Shown here piece after piece: positions 29,901-36,982 of a stretch of 64,000 nt of DNA (position 1 is its first letter; each line of letters starts with the position of its first letter). This stretch comes from CAWCDJ01 sp963796485 (GTDB taxonomy: Bacteria; Acidobacteriota; Terriglobia; Bryobacterales; Bryobacteraceae). The translations under genes and the position numbers were made by a program. Location: positions 14,011-78,010 of the forward strand of contig CAWCLV010000002.1 of assembly GCA_963796485.1 (NCBI GenBank), in the 5' to 3' direction. The notes below the pieces were generated by a model that was not told where the DNA came from, did not search any database, and saw nothing but the letters and a program-made list of their open reading frames with translations.

Positions 29901-31315
29901 CAGAGAAGGCCCGCGCCATCCGTTCGGACATCCACTACCATCGCATCGATCTCGCCGGTCCCCTCGAGAACGACGCTGCCAGCCTCAGGCCTGCCCTGCA
30001 GACGCTTCTCGACGCGGCCCGGAAAGGAGATCTCGCGCCATTGCCGATGCGCGTGTTCGGCATGGAAGATGCCCAGGCGGCCTTCCGCTTCATGATGGAG
30101 GCGCGCCACGTCGGCAAGATCGTGCTGGCCAACGCTCCCGCCGAATGCCCCATCCGGCGCGACGCCGCGTACCTGGTCACGGGCGGGCTATCGGGTTTGG
30201 GACTGCTCACTGCCGAGTGGCTGGCGCGCCGCGGCGCCGGTACGCTGGTGCTGATGGGCCGTCGCGCCCCCGATGCCGGGACGCTGGCGCGCATCGACCT
30301 CATGCGAGCCGCCGGTACCTCCGTCCAAGTCTGCACCGGAGACGTAGGCAGGCGCGACGACGTGACGCGGGCCGTTCAGAGCGCGGAACAACCGCTGCGG
30401 GGCGTGTTTCACAGCGCCGGAACGCTCGACGACAGCACGCTGGTCCAGACTACAGCCGCGAAATTCGAGCGCGTCTTCCGGGCCAAGGTCGCCGGCGCCT
30501 GGAACCTGCATGAAAGTACACACGGCTGCCCGTTGGACCACTTTGTCCTCTTCTCCTCCGCGGCATCCATGCTCGGTTCGCGGGGACAAGCTAACCACGC
30601 GGCCGCCAATGCCTTCCTGGATTGGCTGGCGCATCACCGCCGCACGCAGGGAACCTGCGCCTTGAGCATCAATTGGGGAGCCTGGTCGGGCGCGGGCGCG
30701 GCGGTCCGTACCGGCGCGGCGGGAATGGCGGCGGGCAGAGGTGTCCGTCTCATCACGCCGGAGCTGGGATTCGAGACGCTCGAGCGTCTTATTAAAATGG
30801 GCGCCGTGCAGGCCGGCGTTATTCCCGCGGATTGGGACGAACTCGCGCAGAGCGCCGGCGCGCTCGGACGAACGTTGCTGAGCGAGATCAGCAAAAAGCG
30901 CAACACCGCCGCCGTGCCGCCTGAAAGCTCCTGTTTCGAGCGGTTGCAGACCCTTCCCGCCGGCCGGCAGCGGCGGGAGTTGATGTTGGAGTTGCAGCAC
31001 ATCGCGGCCGGTGTGCTGGGTCTGGCCGGCGGAACCACGGCCGACCCGGACCAGCCCCTCAGCGAGCTCGGGCTCGATTCACTGATGGCGCTCGAATTCC
31101 GGAACAAACTCGGCGTGGCCTTTCGCCGCGCATTCCCCGCCAGTTTGCTCTTCGATCACCCGACGCTCAATCGGCTGGCGGAGCACATTCACCTCACAAT
31201 ATTCCCCGCCACGGCAGCGGAACAGCCGTCCCATGGCCTCGACCTGGTCGCTGAACTTGCGGAGCTTTCCGACGAAGAAGTTGACCGGCAGTTGAACAGC
31301 AGGATGGAGGCCTAG
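23903..31315 (+). CDS. Type I PKS, module 5: KS-AT-DH-cMT-ER-KR-ACP
   Basis: 2470 residues, the largest protein here, with every optional domain. Docking coiled coil at residues 5-35. KS: Cys201. AT: Ser646 in GHSVGE and HGFH (malonyl-like). DH: His939 in HRVQERVVLP. These two domains lie in the repeated block shared with module 3. C-methyltransferase: LEIGAGTGS near 1396. ER: AAGGVGLAAVRCA near 1903. KR: TGGLSGLG near 2093 and a clear LDD, but the catalytic Tyr position reads QANHAAAN, with His2232. ACP: Ser2393 in GLDSLMA. The presence of DH and ER downstream in the reaction order suggests the KR still works despite the Tyr-to-His change. Predicted outcome is a saturated alpha-methyl unit. 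C-terminal docking helix LSDEEVDRQLN. Confidence 0.94.
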   Translation: MSNEASKQQELSAIKRAYLAVQDLQERLRVAESRGREAIAVVGLACRFPGGGENPGAYWSALANGNSGVVEIEGSGRTIGGDPTELRRAALIPNIDRFDPQFFEISPREAHRMDPQQRLLLEVSWEALEEAGIPPTSLYRSRSGVFFGLCSGDYGQMIAQSGDKSLIDVYYASGVAHSVAAGRLSYLLGLQGPSLAIDTACSSSLVSVHLACQSLRLRESDLALAGGVNVMITPEASVAFAKSRMLAPDGVCKAFDARADGFVRGEGCGVVVLKRLSDALGAGDRIHAVIRGSAVNQDGASSGLTAPNGKAQEAVIREALANAGVQPHEVGYIEAHGTGTSLGDPIEVEALGAALCQGRSRQDALLIGSVKTNIGHLEAAAGVAGLIKAVLALEHGQIPAHLHFEQPSPHIRWEQLAVRVPVQLEQWHRPAKGRRIAGVSSFGFSGTNAHIVLEEAPEQAVREGGPDRGWHLLPVSARSEGALKEQCGRYAEWLEQHPEAAVGDVCHTAGAGRTHFPHRVAVVGRSNAELAERLRGWGREGRAVGVRTGRAATGERPKLAVLFSGQGSQYVGMGKELYESAPVFGAAIDRCDQILGGGLKELLWESGEDRLEQTEHTQPALFAIEYGLWEMWRSWGLEAWAVGGHSVGEYVAATVAGIFELEAGLRLVAERGRLMQGSAAGRMAAVLGERGVVESVAGRHGVSIAAVNGPGNVVMSGGAEAMEAAVAELGRGGVESRWLRVSHGFHSALMEPVLDGLERRVAEAGPKAPKLRMVSNLSGRMGGAEMGEAGYWRRHTREGVEYGAGVEELRRQGCGVFLEVGPGSVLTGLGQGMGLGGEWVSTLGRGRGEWERVVEAAGVLYTQGVEWKWGEYDRGYGRRRVALPSYAFQRERYWVAPRGAGKAQSGSPWLSGARINSVLPQAQFSRWLSPTQPGYVGDHRVQERVVLPGTMYVEMGLSAARQVYGERASGVGAVSFREALLFDEDGREVEVQTVLEPEAEGRAKFRVHSQAGGGPWRTHAEGEVRLRSSAGVELEELGKVQERCWEEQTAAGFYGGLRERGLSFGPGFQTLQRVWRGQGEALGEVRLGTERDGLTPAGLHPVLLDGCLQVCGAAIGDGEKGLYLPVSIESVRVYGSAAEGCFSHARVRPAPAGGDTMTADVSIYDPAGNPIAELNEIRFRAVASSARETGATVDDSLCEVRWKREPLPAVSLTGVRAAAEAQLSAAFERTELRRYPEFAADFEQLCILYIQEMCARLGWNLAPVASIEAKQLPAKLGILPQHRALFDRMLHILQDAGWPAVERPQGEAANVLLRRLIDAYPTCRPELDFLAATGPHLADVLTGRQYGLELLFPNGDLSLSERLYHESVAAVAFNETLAAAVREARRAMGDGPVHILEIGAGTGSATARIAPLLDEGIEYIATDVSAAFAATKTLERHPFIQFRTLDIERDPVDQGFTESSFDFIVASNVLHATEDLTTVLGHVRRLLRPGGVLFLLEVVKPHPWMDLTVGLTPGWWKFRDRESRPSHTTAPAETWRVLLEHSGFDQTQVLPEAGAPGSTIGNALIMARAVPPKAADRLHIVFTDGESSGLVEALERLGERCVTATISEDPASLLEGECCSQIVAHFRTGAELASGMPAEQVLDQETKLCVAAASLVKALASRPDAARFCVVTAGIESVTPGQATPAPGGGSVLSGVLKVAALEHPELRCLHIDLDPHADPDASLRAVLAEVSSNYGENLVAVRSAARYVPRLERVSPRLPEPFEIRSDRPGLDGIAIHPLISRGLAGDEVEIRVHAAGLNFRDLANALGMRSDASPMGSECAGVVTRVGADVSRFHPGDRVAAIAPGCFGSHAIARETLVFGKPDSISFEAAAGLLLAPLTARYALLDVGRMKAGDRVLIHAAAGGVGLAAVRCAQRAGAEILATAGSAEKRDYLRALGIRHVFDSRSQEFGRQAREATGGRGVDLLLNSLAGDFIPAGLAALAGGGRFLEIGKADQFDAEKARAIRSDIHYHRIDLAGPLENDAASLRPALQTLLDAARKGDLAPLPMRVFGMEDAQAAFRFMMEARHVGKIVLANAPAECPIRRDAAYLVTGGLSGLGLLTAEWLARRGAGTLVLMGRRAPDAGTLARIDLMRAAGTSVQVCTGDVGRRDDVTRAVQSAEQPLRGVFHSAGTLDDSTLVQTTAAKFERVFRAKVAGAWNLHESTHGCPLDHFVLFSSAASMLGSRGQANHAAANAFLDWLAHHRRTQGTCALSINWGAWSGAGAAVRTGAAGMAAGRGVRLITPELGFETLERLIKMGAVQAGVIPADWDELAQSAGALGRTLLSEISKKRNTAAVPPESSCFERLQTLPAGRQRRELMLELQHIAAGVLGLAGGTTADPDQPLSELGLDSLMALEFRNKLGVAFRRAFPASLLFDHPTLNRLAEHIHLTIFPATAAEQPSHGLDLVAELAELSDEEVDRQLNSRMEA
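24689..27395 (+). repeat. Near-perfect internal PKS repeat, copy 2
   Basis: Bases 24745-27395 match copy 1 (14128-16778, offset 10617). Bases 24689-26584 match copy 3 (37804-39699, offset 13115). The left junction therefore lies further upstream relative to copy 3 than to copy 1, a mosaic pattern expected from gene conversion. The right junction against copy 1 is at the DH end, and against copy 3 at the AT end. Confidence 0.92.
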
Positions 31316-34300
31316 ATGAAACAGTTTCTGGAACGTATCGCCAACCTTCCGCCCAAGCGCCTGGCCCTGCTGGCTGCGCAGTTGAACGAGAAGGTGCAGG
31401 CACTCGAGCAGGCTGTGTCCCCCGGGCGCTCTCTTCCCGAACCGATCGCGATCGTGGGAATGGCCTGCCGGATGCCGGGCGGCGTCGAGAACCCGGACGG
31501 GCTCTGGCAGAAGCTGCATGACGGCTGCGACCTGGTCACGGAGATCCCGGGCGACCGTTGGAGCCTGGAGGACTGGTTCGATCCGGATGTCGATAAGCCA
31601 GGGAAAGCGGCTACGCGCTGGGGCGCATTTCTCGAAGGCGTCGATCGTTTCGACCATCGCTTCTTCGGCATTTCCCCCAAGGAAGCTGCGAGTATGGACC
31701 CGCAGCAACGCCTTCTGCTCGAGACGGTATGGGCCGCCCTGGAAGACGGCTGTCACGCCGGCTCGGGCCTTTCGCGCAGCCTTACCGGTGTATTCGTCGG
31801 CATCTGCAATTCGGACTATGCGCAGTTGCTCCTGTCGCAGCACCCCGATCAAATCGACGCCTATCTCGCATCCGGCACCGCGCACTCGATTGCCGCGGGG
31901 CGTATTGCGTATGCGTTGGGTTTGCAGGGACCCGCCATCGCCATCGATACGGCATGTTCCTCATCGCTGGTGGCTCTGCACCTGGCCTGCCAGTCGCTGC
32001 GGACCGGCGAATGCGACATGGCGATCGCCGGCGGAGTGAACGTGGTGCTGCGGCCGGAACTGACGGTGGCATTGTCGAAATCCCGCATGATGGCTCCGGA
32101 CGGAAGATGCAAGCCGTTCTCCGCGCGGGCCGATGGATTCACGCGCGGCGAGGGCTGCGGCGTCGTGGTGCTGAAGCGTCTCTCCGATGCCCAGTCTCGG
32201 GACGACCGCATTCTGGCAGTGATTCGAGGATCGGCCTGCAACCAGGACGGCAGAAGCAGCGGCCTCACCGCGCCAAACGGCGCCGCGCAAGAGGTCGTCA
32301 TCCGTGCTGCACTGGCCAATGCCGGAGTAGAGCCCTCGGAAATCAGCTACGTCGAAGCGCACGGAACCGGCACCGCCCTAGGCGATCCGATCGAGGTTCG
32401 CGCGTTGACGGCGGCGCTCGCGGATGGCCGTGAACCCGAAAACCGGCTGTGGATCGGATCGATCAAGGCCAATGTCGGCCACCTCGAAGCCGCCGCGGGC
32501 ATTGCCGGTCTGATCAAGCTGGTGCTGGCCATGAGGCACGCGGAATTGCCGCCCCAACTCCATCTCGAGTCGCTGAGCCCTCACATCGATTGGAGCCCGG
32601 GGATCGGGGTTCCGGCTTCCCTGACGCCTTGGGAGGCCCACGGCGGGAAGCGCCTGGCGGGCCTGAGCTCGTTCGGGTTCAGCGGCACGAATGCACACTT
32701 CGTGGTGGAAGAGTACCGGGAAGAGGCGCCTCGCCCGGTGGCGGCCGACCGGCCGTTGCACATCCTGCCCCTTTCGGCGAAGACGAGCACCGCGCTCGAC
32801 TCGCTGCGATCGCAGACCGCTGCCGCGCTCCGCGAACCGTTTCCCGATATTTGTTACACCATGGCGGCCGGTAGAGCGCATTTTGAGGAACGTGTCGCCA
32901 TCGTGGCGGCTACCTCCGCCGAGGCCTCCCGAATCCTCGTCAACGAAGAGGATCAGTTGATTCGCGGCGAGAGCCGCCCGACCGCGCCGGAGATTGCCTT
33001 CCTGTTCACCGGACAGGGCTCGCACTACCCGGGCATGGGGCGCGAGTTGTACGATTCGTCGCCGGTGTTTCGCGCTTCCATCGATCGTTGCGCCGGGATC
33101 CTCGGCGGCAGGCTGGGAACGCCGCTCAAAGATGTGTTGTTCGCCTCGGATGACCGGCTGCTCGACCAGACCAGCCATGCTCAACCGGCCTTGTTCGCGT
33201 TCGAATTCGCGCTGGCGGAGTTGTGGCGCAGTTGGGGCATCGAGCCGTCGATTGCCGCCGGTCACAGCCTGGGCGAGTACGTGGCGGCGTGCGTCTCCGG
33301 CTTGATCGGACTCGAAGACGGGTTACGGTTGGTGGCGGAACGCGGGCGCCTGATGCAGGCCGCTCCTGCGGGAGCAATGATTTCCGCTGCCTGCCCGTTG
33401 TCGGTCGCCGGCGACGTCATCGGGCGATTCTCCGGCAGGCTCTCGGTGGCCGCGGTGAATGCTCTGAACCAGGTGGTCCTGAGCGGCGGAACCGCGGAGG
33501 TGCGGGAAGCCGTTGCGAAGCTGGCGAGCCGCGGCGTCGAGACGCGGTACCTGCCGGTTTCGCGTGCCTTCCACTCGCCGCTGATGGACCCGATTCTGGA
33601 TGAGTTTGAGCGTGTGGTCAGCAGCGTTTCATTTCACCGGCTCCAGGTGCCGCTCGCATCCAACCTGACCGGAGAGATTGCCGATACCGCACAATTCTCC
33701 CGCGCCTCGTATTGGCTGGAGCATGTGCGCAAGCCCGTGCTTTTCTCGGCATCCGTCCAGGCAATCGAGCGTGCCGGCTGCCGCGTTTTCCTGGAGATCG
33801 GCCCATCACCCGTCCTATGCTCTCTCGCCCGGCAAAGCGCGCAAAACGGCGGTAATTTGTACCTGCCGTCCCTCGATCGCAAGGCCTCTCCCTGGAAGAC
33901 GCTCCTGAATAGCCTGGGACGGCTCTACGTGCATGGCGCCGCGGTGGACTGGGCCGGTTTCGATGCGCCGTACGGGCGCCGTTTCGTGGCCATGCCAACC
34001 TATCCTTTCGAACGGGAACGCTGCTGGATTGCGAGCGCGGGTCCGGCCAGACGCCCGCCGGCTCACAGCGAAATGGAGGGGACGGCCGATCTGCCAGACC
34101 TGCTGGCGCGGTCCGTGTATGAAGTGGTGTGGCGGGAGATCGAAGTGCAGGAACCCGCGTCGGCGCGGCTGCCGTCGGTGCGCGAACTGGTGCGGCAATT
34201 GGACGCGAGCGCTCCGGACACCTGTCGCCAGAAAGACGCCGCGACATACGATGAGTTTCAGCCCGAGTTCGACGAGCTTTGCGTTGCCTATATCGTCGAA

Positions 34301-36982
34301 GCCATCGAGAAGCTGGGGTGGCGGTTGCGGGATCGCCACCCGATGACGCCCGACGTCGCCAGGGAACTGCGGGTGCTCCCGCGGCACGCGCGGCTTCTGG
34401 CCCGGATCCTCGAGATTCTGGTGCAGGAAGGCATTCTCGCGTTCGAAGCGGACCAATGGCGCGTTCTGACAGCTCCGGGCGGAGCGTCTTCGCACGACCT
34501 GGCCGCGAGGCTGCTGAACAACCAATCGAAATTCCGCGCGGAGATCCAGTTTACCTTCCAGTGCGGAACCGCTCTCGCGGAAGTGATGCGGGGGCAATTG
34601 GAGCCCCTCGACGTGCTCTTCCCCGGCGGCTCCGCCGACCTCGCAGAGGACATGTACGAGCGTTCGCCCGGCTTTCAGGTTTTTAATTCGTTGATCGCGG
34701 AGATCTTTAGCGAAATCCGCTCCCACTCTCCGGCATCTCGCACGCGCATCCTGGAGATCGGCGCCGGCACGGGATCCACTACCCGGAGCATCCTCGAGGC
34801 GCTCGAAGGGTCGGAGTTCGAATACGCGTTCACGGACGTGTCGCCGGTATTCCTGAACCGGGCGCGTACGAAATTCGCAGATCGGCCGCAGCTGCGCTAC
34901 CGGAAGCTCGATATCGAACAGAGCCCGCAGCAGCAACAGTTCGAGCCCCACTCCTTCGACGTCGTCGTCGCCTCTAACGTACTGCATGCCACTAAGAGCC
35001 TTCGCGAAACCCTGGCGCACGTGAAAACGCTGCTGGCGCGCGGCGGACTGCTGGTCCTGCTGGAAGGGACCGTGCCCCAGCGGTTCGGTGACATCACCGT
35101 CGGACTCACTGAAGGCTGGTGGCGCTTCGCCGATCACGACCTGCGGCCGTCGTACCCGCTGATCTCGCGCGCGGGCTGGACTCAGCTGCTCAGCGAGGAG
35201 GGTTTTGAAGACGCCTGTGAAGCGCCGAGAAGGAATCCCGAGTTCTCGCTGCTCGATCAGCAGTGTATTTTCCTGGCACGAACTCCGTCCGGAGCCAAAG
35301 ACCGGCTGCGGGTGGTGATCTCGAATAACGCCGAGGACGCGGAGCGGGTTTCGCAAGCGCTGGCGATGGGCGGTGAAACTGCGAGCCTCATTCGGACTGA
35401 CGCCCTCGCCGACGCGGACGTGCTCTCGCTCGCAACCGACCTGGTATACGTTCCCGACCGGGAGCCTGCGCCGGCCGAGTGCATACTGAGCGACGCCCTG
35501 TCGCTGGTTCAGCGCTTGCTCGCGGTCGAGCAGTCCAAGCGTCCCCGGCTCTGGCTTGTCACCAGGAACGCGCAGGAGGCCGGGCCGCCGCGGAGCGATT
35601 GGGAGCTTGCGCAATCCACGCTCTGGGGCTTTGCGCGAACGCTGAGCCTCGAGAATCCCGAAATCCCGGTCGTCTGCGTCGACCTGGATTCATCGTCCGA
35701 ATCCACGGCGACGCTGGCACATGTCTTCGCCGATCCGCCGGCGGGCGAGCCCGCGATTGCAATTCGCGGCAAGTCCGTACTGGTCCGGCGGCTCGCCACG
35801 GCGCCGCTGGCGCGCAAGGATTACGCCATCGATCCTGGCGGCGCTTACCTGGTGACGGGGGCATTTGGCGGCCTCGGTCTCGAAGTGGCGGGGTGGCTCG
35901 TTCGGCGCGGCGGCCGGCGCCTGATTCTGATGGGCCGCAGTGCGCCTTCCGCACGGGCCGAACATGCGATGGCGGAATGGAGCCGGCAGGGAGCGGAGAT
36001 CGTCGTGATCCGTGGCGACGTTGCCGACGAGAACGTGGTGCGAACCGCGATCGAGGCCGCGGGGTCCCTCTCGGCACGGCTGAAAGGTATCATCCACAGC
36101 GCCGGCGCTCTGGATGATGGCATCATCGCGCACCAGACACCGGCGCGATTCCAGCGCGTTCTGGCAGCCAAAGTGGCCGGATCGTGGAATCTCCATCGAC
36201 TTTCCCTGGAAGAGCCGCTGGACTTCTTCCTGCTGTTTTCGTCCGGCTCGTCGCTCGTCGGCTCACCCGGCCAATCGAATCACAGCGCCGCCAATGCCTA
36301 CTTGGATGCGCTCGCCCACTACCGCGCGGCCCTGGACCAGCCCGCGATGGCGATCAATTGGGGAGCCTGGGGCGAAGTGGGGGCAGCGACCCGCAACGCC
36401 GCCAGGGGGCGGATCGGCATCTCCGGGCTTCGCTCGATCGCCCTCACCGATGGCCTGATCGCGACAGAGAGCCTGATGTCTCTTCGCGATGCGCAGCGGG
36501 CGGTGCTGCCCATCGACTGGCCGCAATTTCACCGCAGTGCGCCTGATCTGGCGGAGTCCCGCCTGCTGTTGGAGGTGCTGCCGGAAAGCCTGAGGCTGGA
36601 GACGCGGACCACCGAGCACTCCGCCGCTCCCGACGAGGACGACGAATCGCGCCTGCGTCGCTCGATTGAGGCGGAAGTAATCCGGGTAATGGGGATGCGG
36701 CCTTCCGAGCGAATCCCTTACGATCGCTCGCTCAGCGATCTGGGCCTCGATTCCCTGATGGCGATAGATTTGAGGAATGCGTTCAGCCGTCAGCTCGGCA
36801 AGCCTTTACCTGCCTCACTGTTGTTCAATTACCCGACGATTGACCAACTCACCGTCTTTCTGCTCAGTGAAGCAGGCAATACCGCCGACGATCGGACTGT
36901 TCCGGCGGTGGACACCGCCATGGACGAAGACGAGTCCGAGCTGGCGGCCATGCTGTCGGCAAAACTGAGACAACTGAAATGA
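31316..36982 (+). CDS. Type I PKS, module 6: KS-AT-cMT-KR-ACP
   Basis: 1888 residues. The ATG follows the module 5 stop without a gap, with GGAGG about ten bases upstream. The N-terminus (FLERIANLPPKRLALLAAQ) differs from the coiled coils of the other proteins and resembles the LPxxKRxLL class of docking segments. KS: Cys214. AT: Ser651 in GHSLGE with RAFH, malonyl type. No DH or ER; a C-methyltransferase has LEIGAGTGS near residue 1146. KR: TGAFGGLG near 1514 and LDD, but the catalytic Tyr position is His1656 in SNHSAAN, as in module 5. ACP: Ser1813 in GLDSLMA. Predicted outcome is an alpha-methyl unit with beta-hydroxyl, or beta-keto if the KR is inactive. It overlaps module 7 by four bases (ATGA). 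Confidence 0.94.
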   Translation: MKQFLERIANLPPKRLALLAAQLNEKVQALEQAVSPGRSLPEPIAIVGMACRMPGGVENPDGLWQKLHDGCDLVTEIPGDRWSLEDWFDPDVDKPGKAATRWGAFLEGVDRFDHRFFGISPKEAASMDPQQRLLLETVWAALEDGCHAGSGLSRSLTGVFVGICNSDYAQLLLSQHPDQIDAYLASGTAHSIAAGRIAYALGLQGPAIAIDTACSSSLVALHLACQSLRTGECDMAIAGGVNVVLRPELTVALSKSRMMAPDGRCKPFSARADGFTRGEGCGVVVLKRLSDAQSRDDRILAVIRGSACNQDGRSSGLTAPNGAAQEVVIRAALANAGVEPSEISYVEAHGTGTALGDPIEVRALTAALADGREPENRLWIGSIKANVGHLEAAAGIAGLIKLVLAMRHAELPPQLHLESLSPHIDWSPGIGVPASLTPWEAHGGKRLAGLSSFGFSGTNAHFVVEEYREEAPRPVAADRPLHILPLSAKTSTALDSLRSQTAAALREPFPDICYTMAAGRAHFEERVAIVAATSAEASRILVNEEDQLIRGESRPTAPEIAFLFTGQGSHYPGMGRELYDSSPVFRASIDRCAGILGGRLGTPLKDVLFASDDRLLDQTSHAQPALFAFEFALAELWRSWGIEPSIAAGHSLGEYVAACVSGLIGLEDGLRLVAERGRLMQAAPAGAMISAACPLSVAGDVIGRFSGRLSVAAVNALNQVVLSGGTAEVREAVAKLASRGVETRYLPVSRAFHSPLMDPILDEFERVVSSVSFHRLQVPLASNLTGEIADTAQFSRASYWLEHVRKPVLFSASVQAIERAGCRVFLEIGPSPVLCSLARQSAQNGGNLYLPSLDRKASPWKTLLNSLGRLYVHGAAVDWAGFDAPYGRRFVAMPTYPFERERCWIASAGPARRPPAHSEMEGTADLPDLLARSVYEVVWREIEVQEPASARLPSVRELVRQLDASAPDTCRQKDAATYDEFQPEFDELCVAYIVEAIEKLGWRLRDRHPMTPDVARELRVLPRHARLLARILEILVQEGILAFEADQWRVLTAPGGASSHDLAARLLNNQSKFRAEIQFTFQCGTALAEVMRGQLEPLDVLFPGGSADLAEDMYERSPGFQVFNSLIAEIFSEIRSHSPASRTRILEIGAGTGSTTRSILEALEGSEFEYAFTDVSPVFLNRARTKFADRPQLRYRKLDIEQSPQQQQFEPHSFDVVVASNVLHATKSLRETLAHVKTLLARGGLLVLLEGTVPQRFGDITVGLTEGWWRFADHDLRPSYPLISRAGWTQLLSEEGFEDACEAPRRNPEFSLLDQQCIFLARTPSGAKDRLRVVISNNAEDAERVSQALAMGGETASLIRTDALADADVLSLATDLVYVPDREPAPAECILSDALSLVQRLLAVEQSKRPRLWLVTRNAQEAGPPRSDWELAQSTLWGFARTLSLENPEIPVVCVDLDSSSESTATLAHVFADPPAGEPAIAIRGKSVLVRRLATAPLARKDYAIDPGGAYLVTGAFGGLGLEVAGWLVRRGGRRLILMGRSAPSARAEHAMAEWSRQGAEIVVIRGDVADENVVRTAIEAAGSLSARLKGIIHSAGALDDGIIAHQTPARFQRVLAAKVAGSWNLHRLSLEEPLDFFLLFSSGSSLVGSPGQSNHSAANAYLDALAHYRAALDQPAMAINWGAWGEVGAATRNAARGRIGISGLRSIALTDGLIATESLMSLRDAQRAVLPIDWPQFHRSAPDLAESRLLLEVLPESLRLETRTTEHSAAPDEDDESRLRRSIEAEVIRVMGMRPSERIPYDRSLSDLGLDSLMAIDLRNAFSRQLGKPLPASLLFNYPTIDQLTVFLLSEAGNTADDRTVPAVDTAMDEDESELAAMLSAKLRQLK

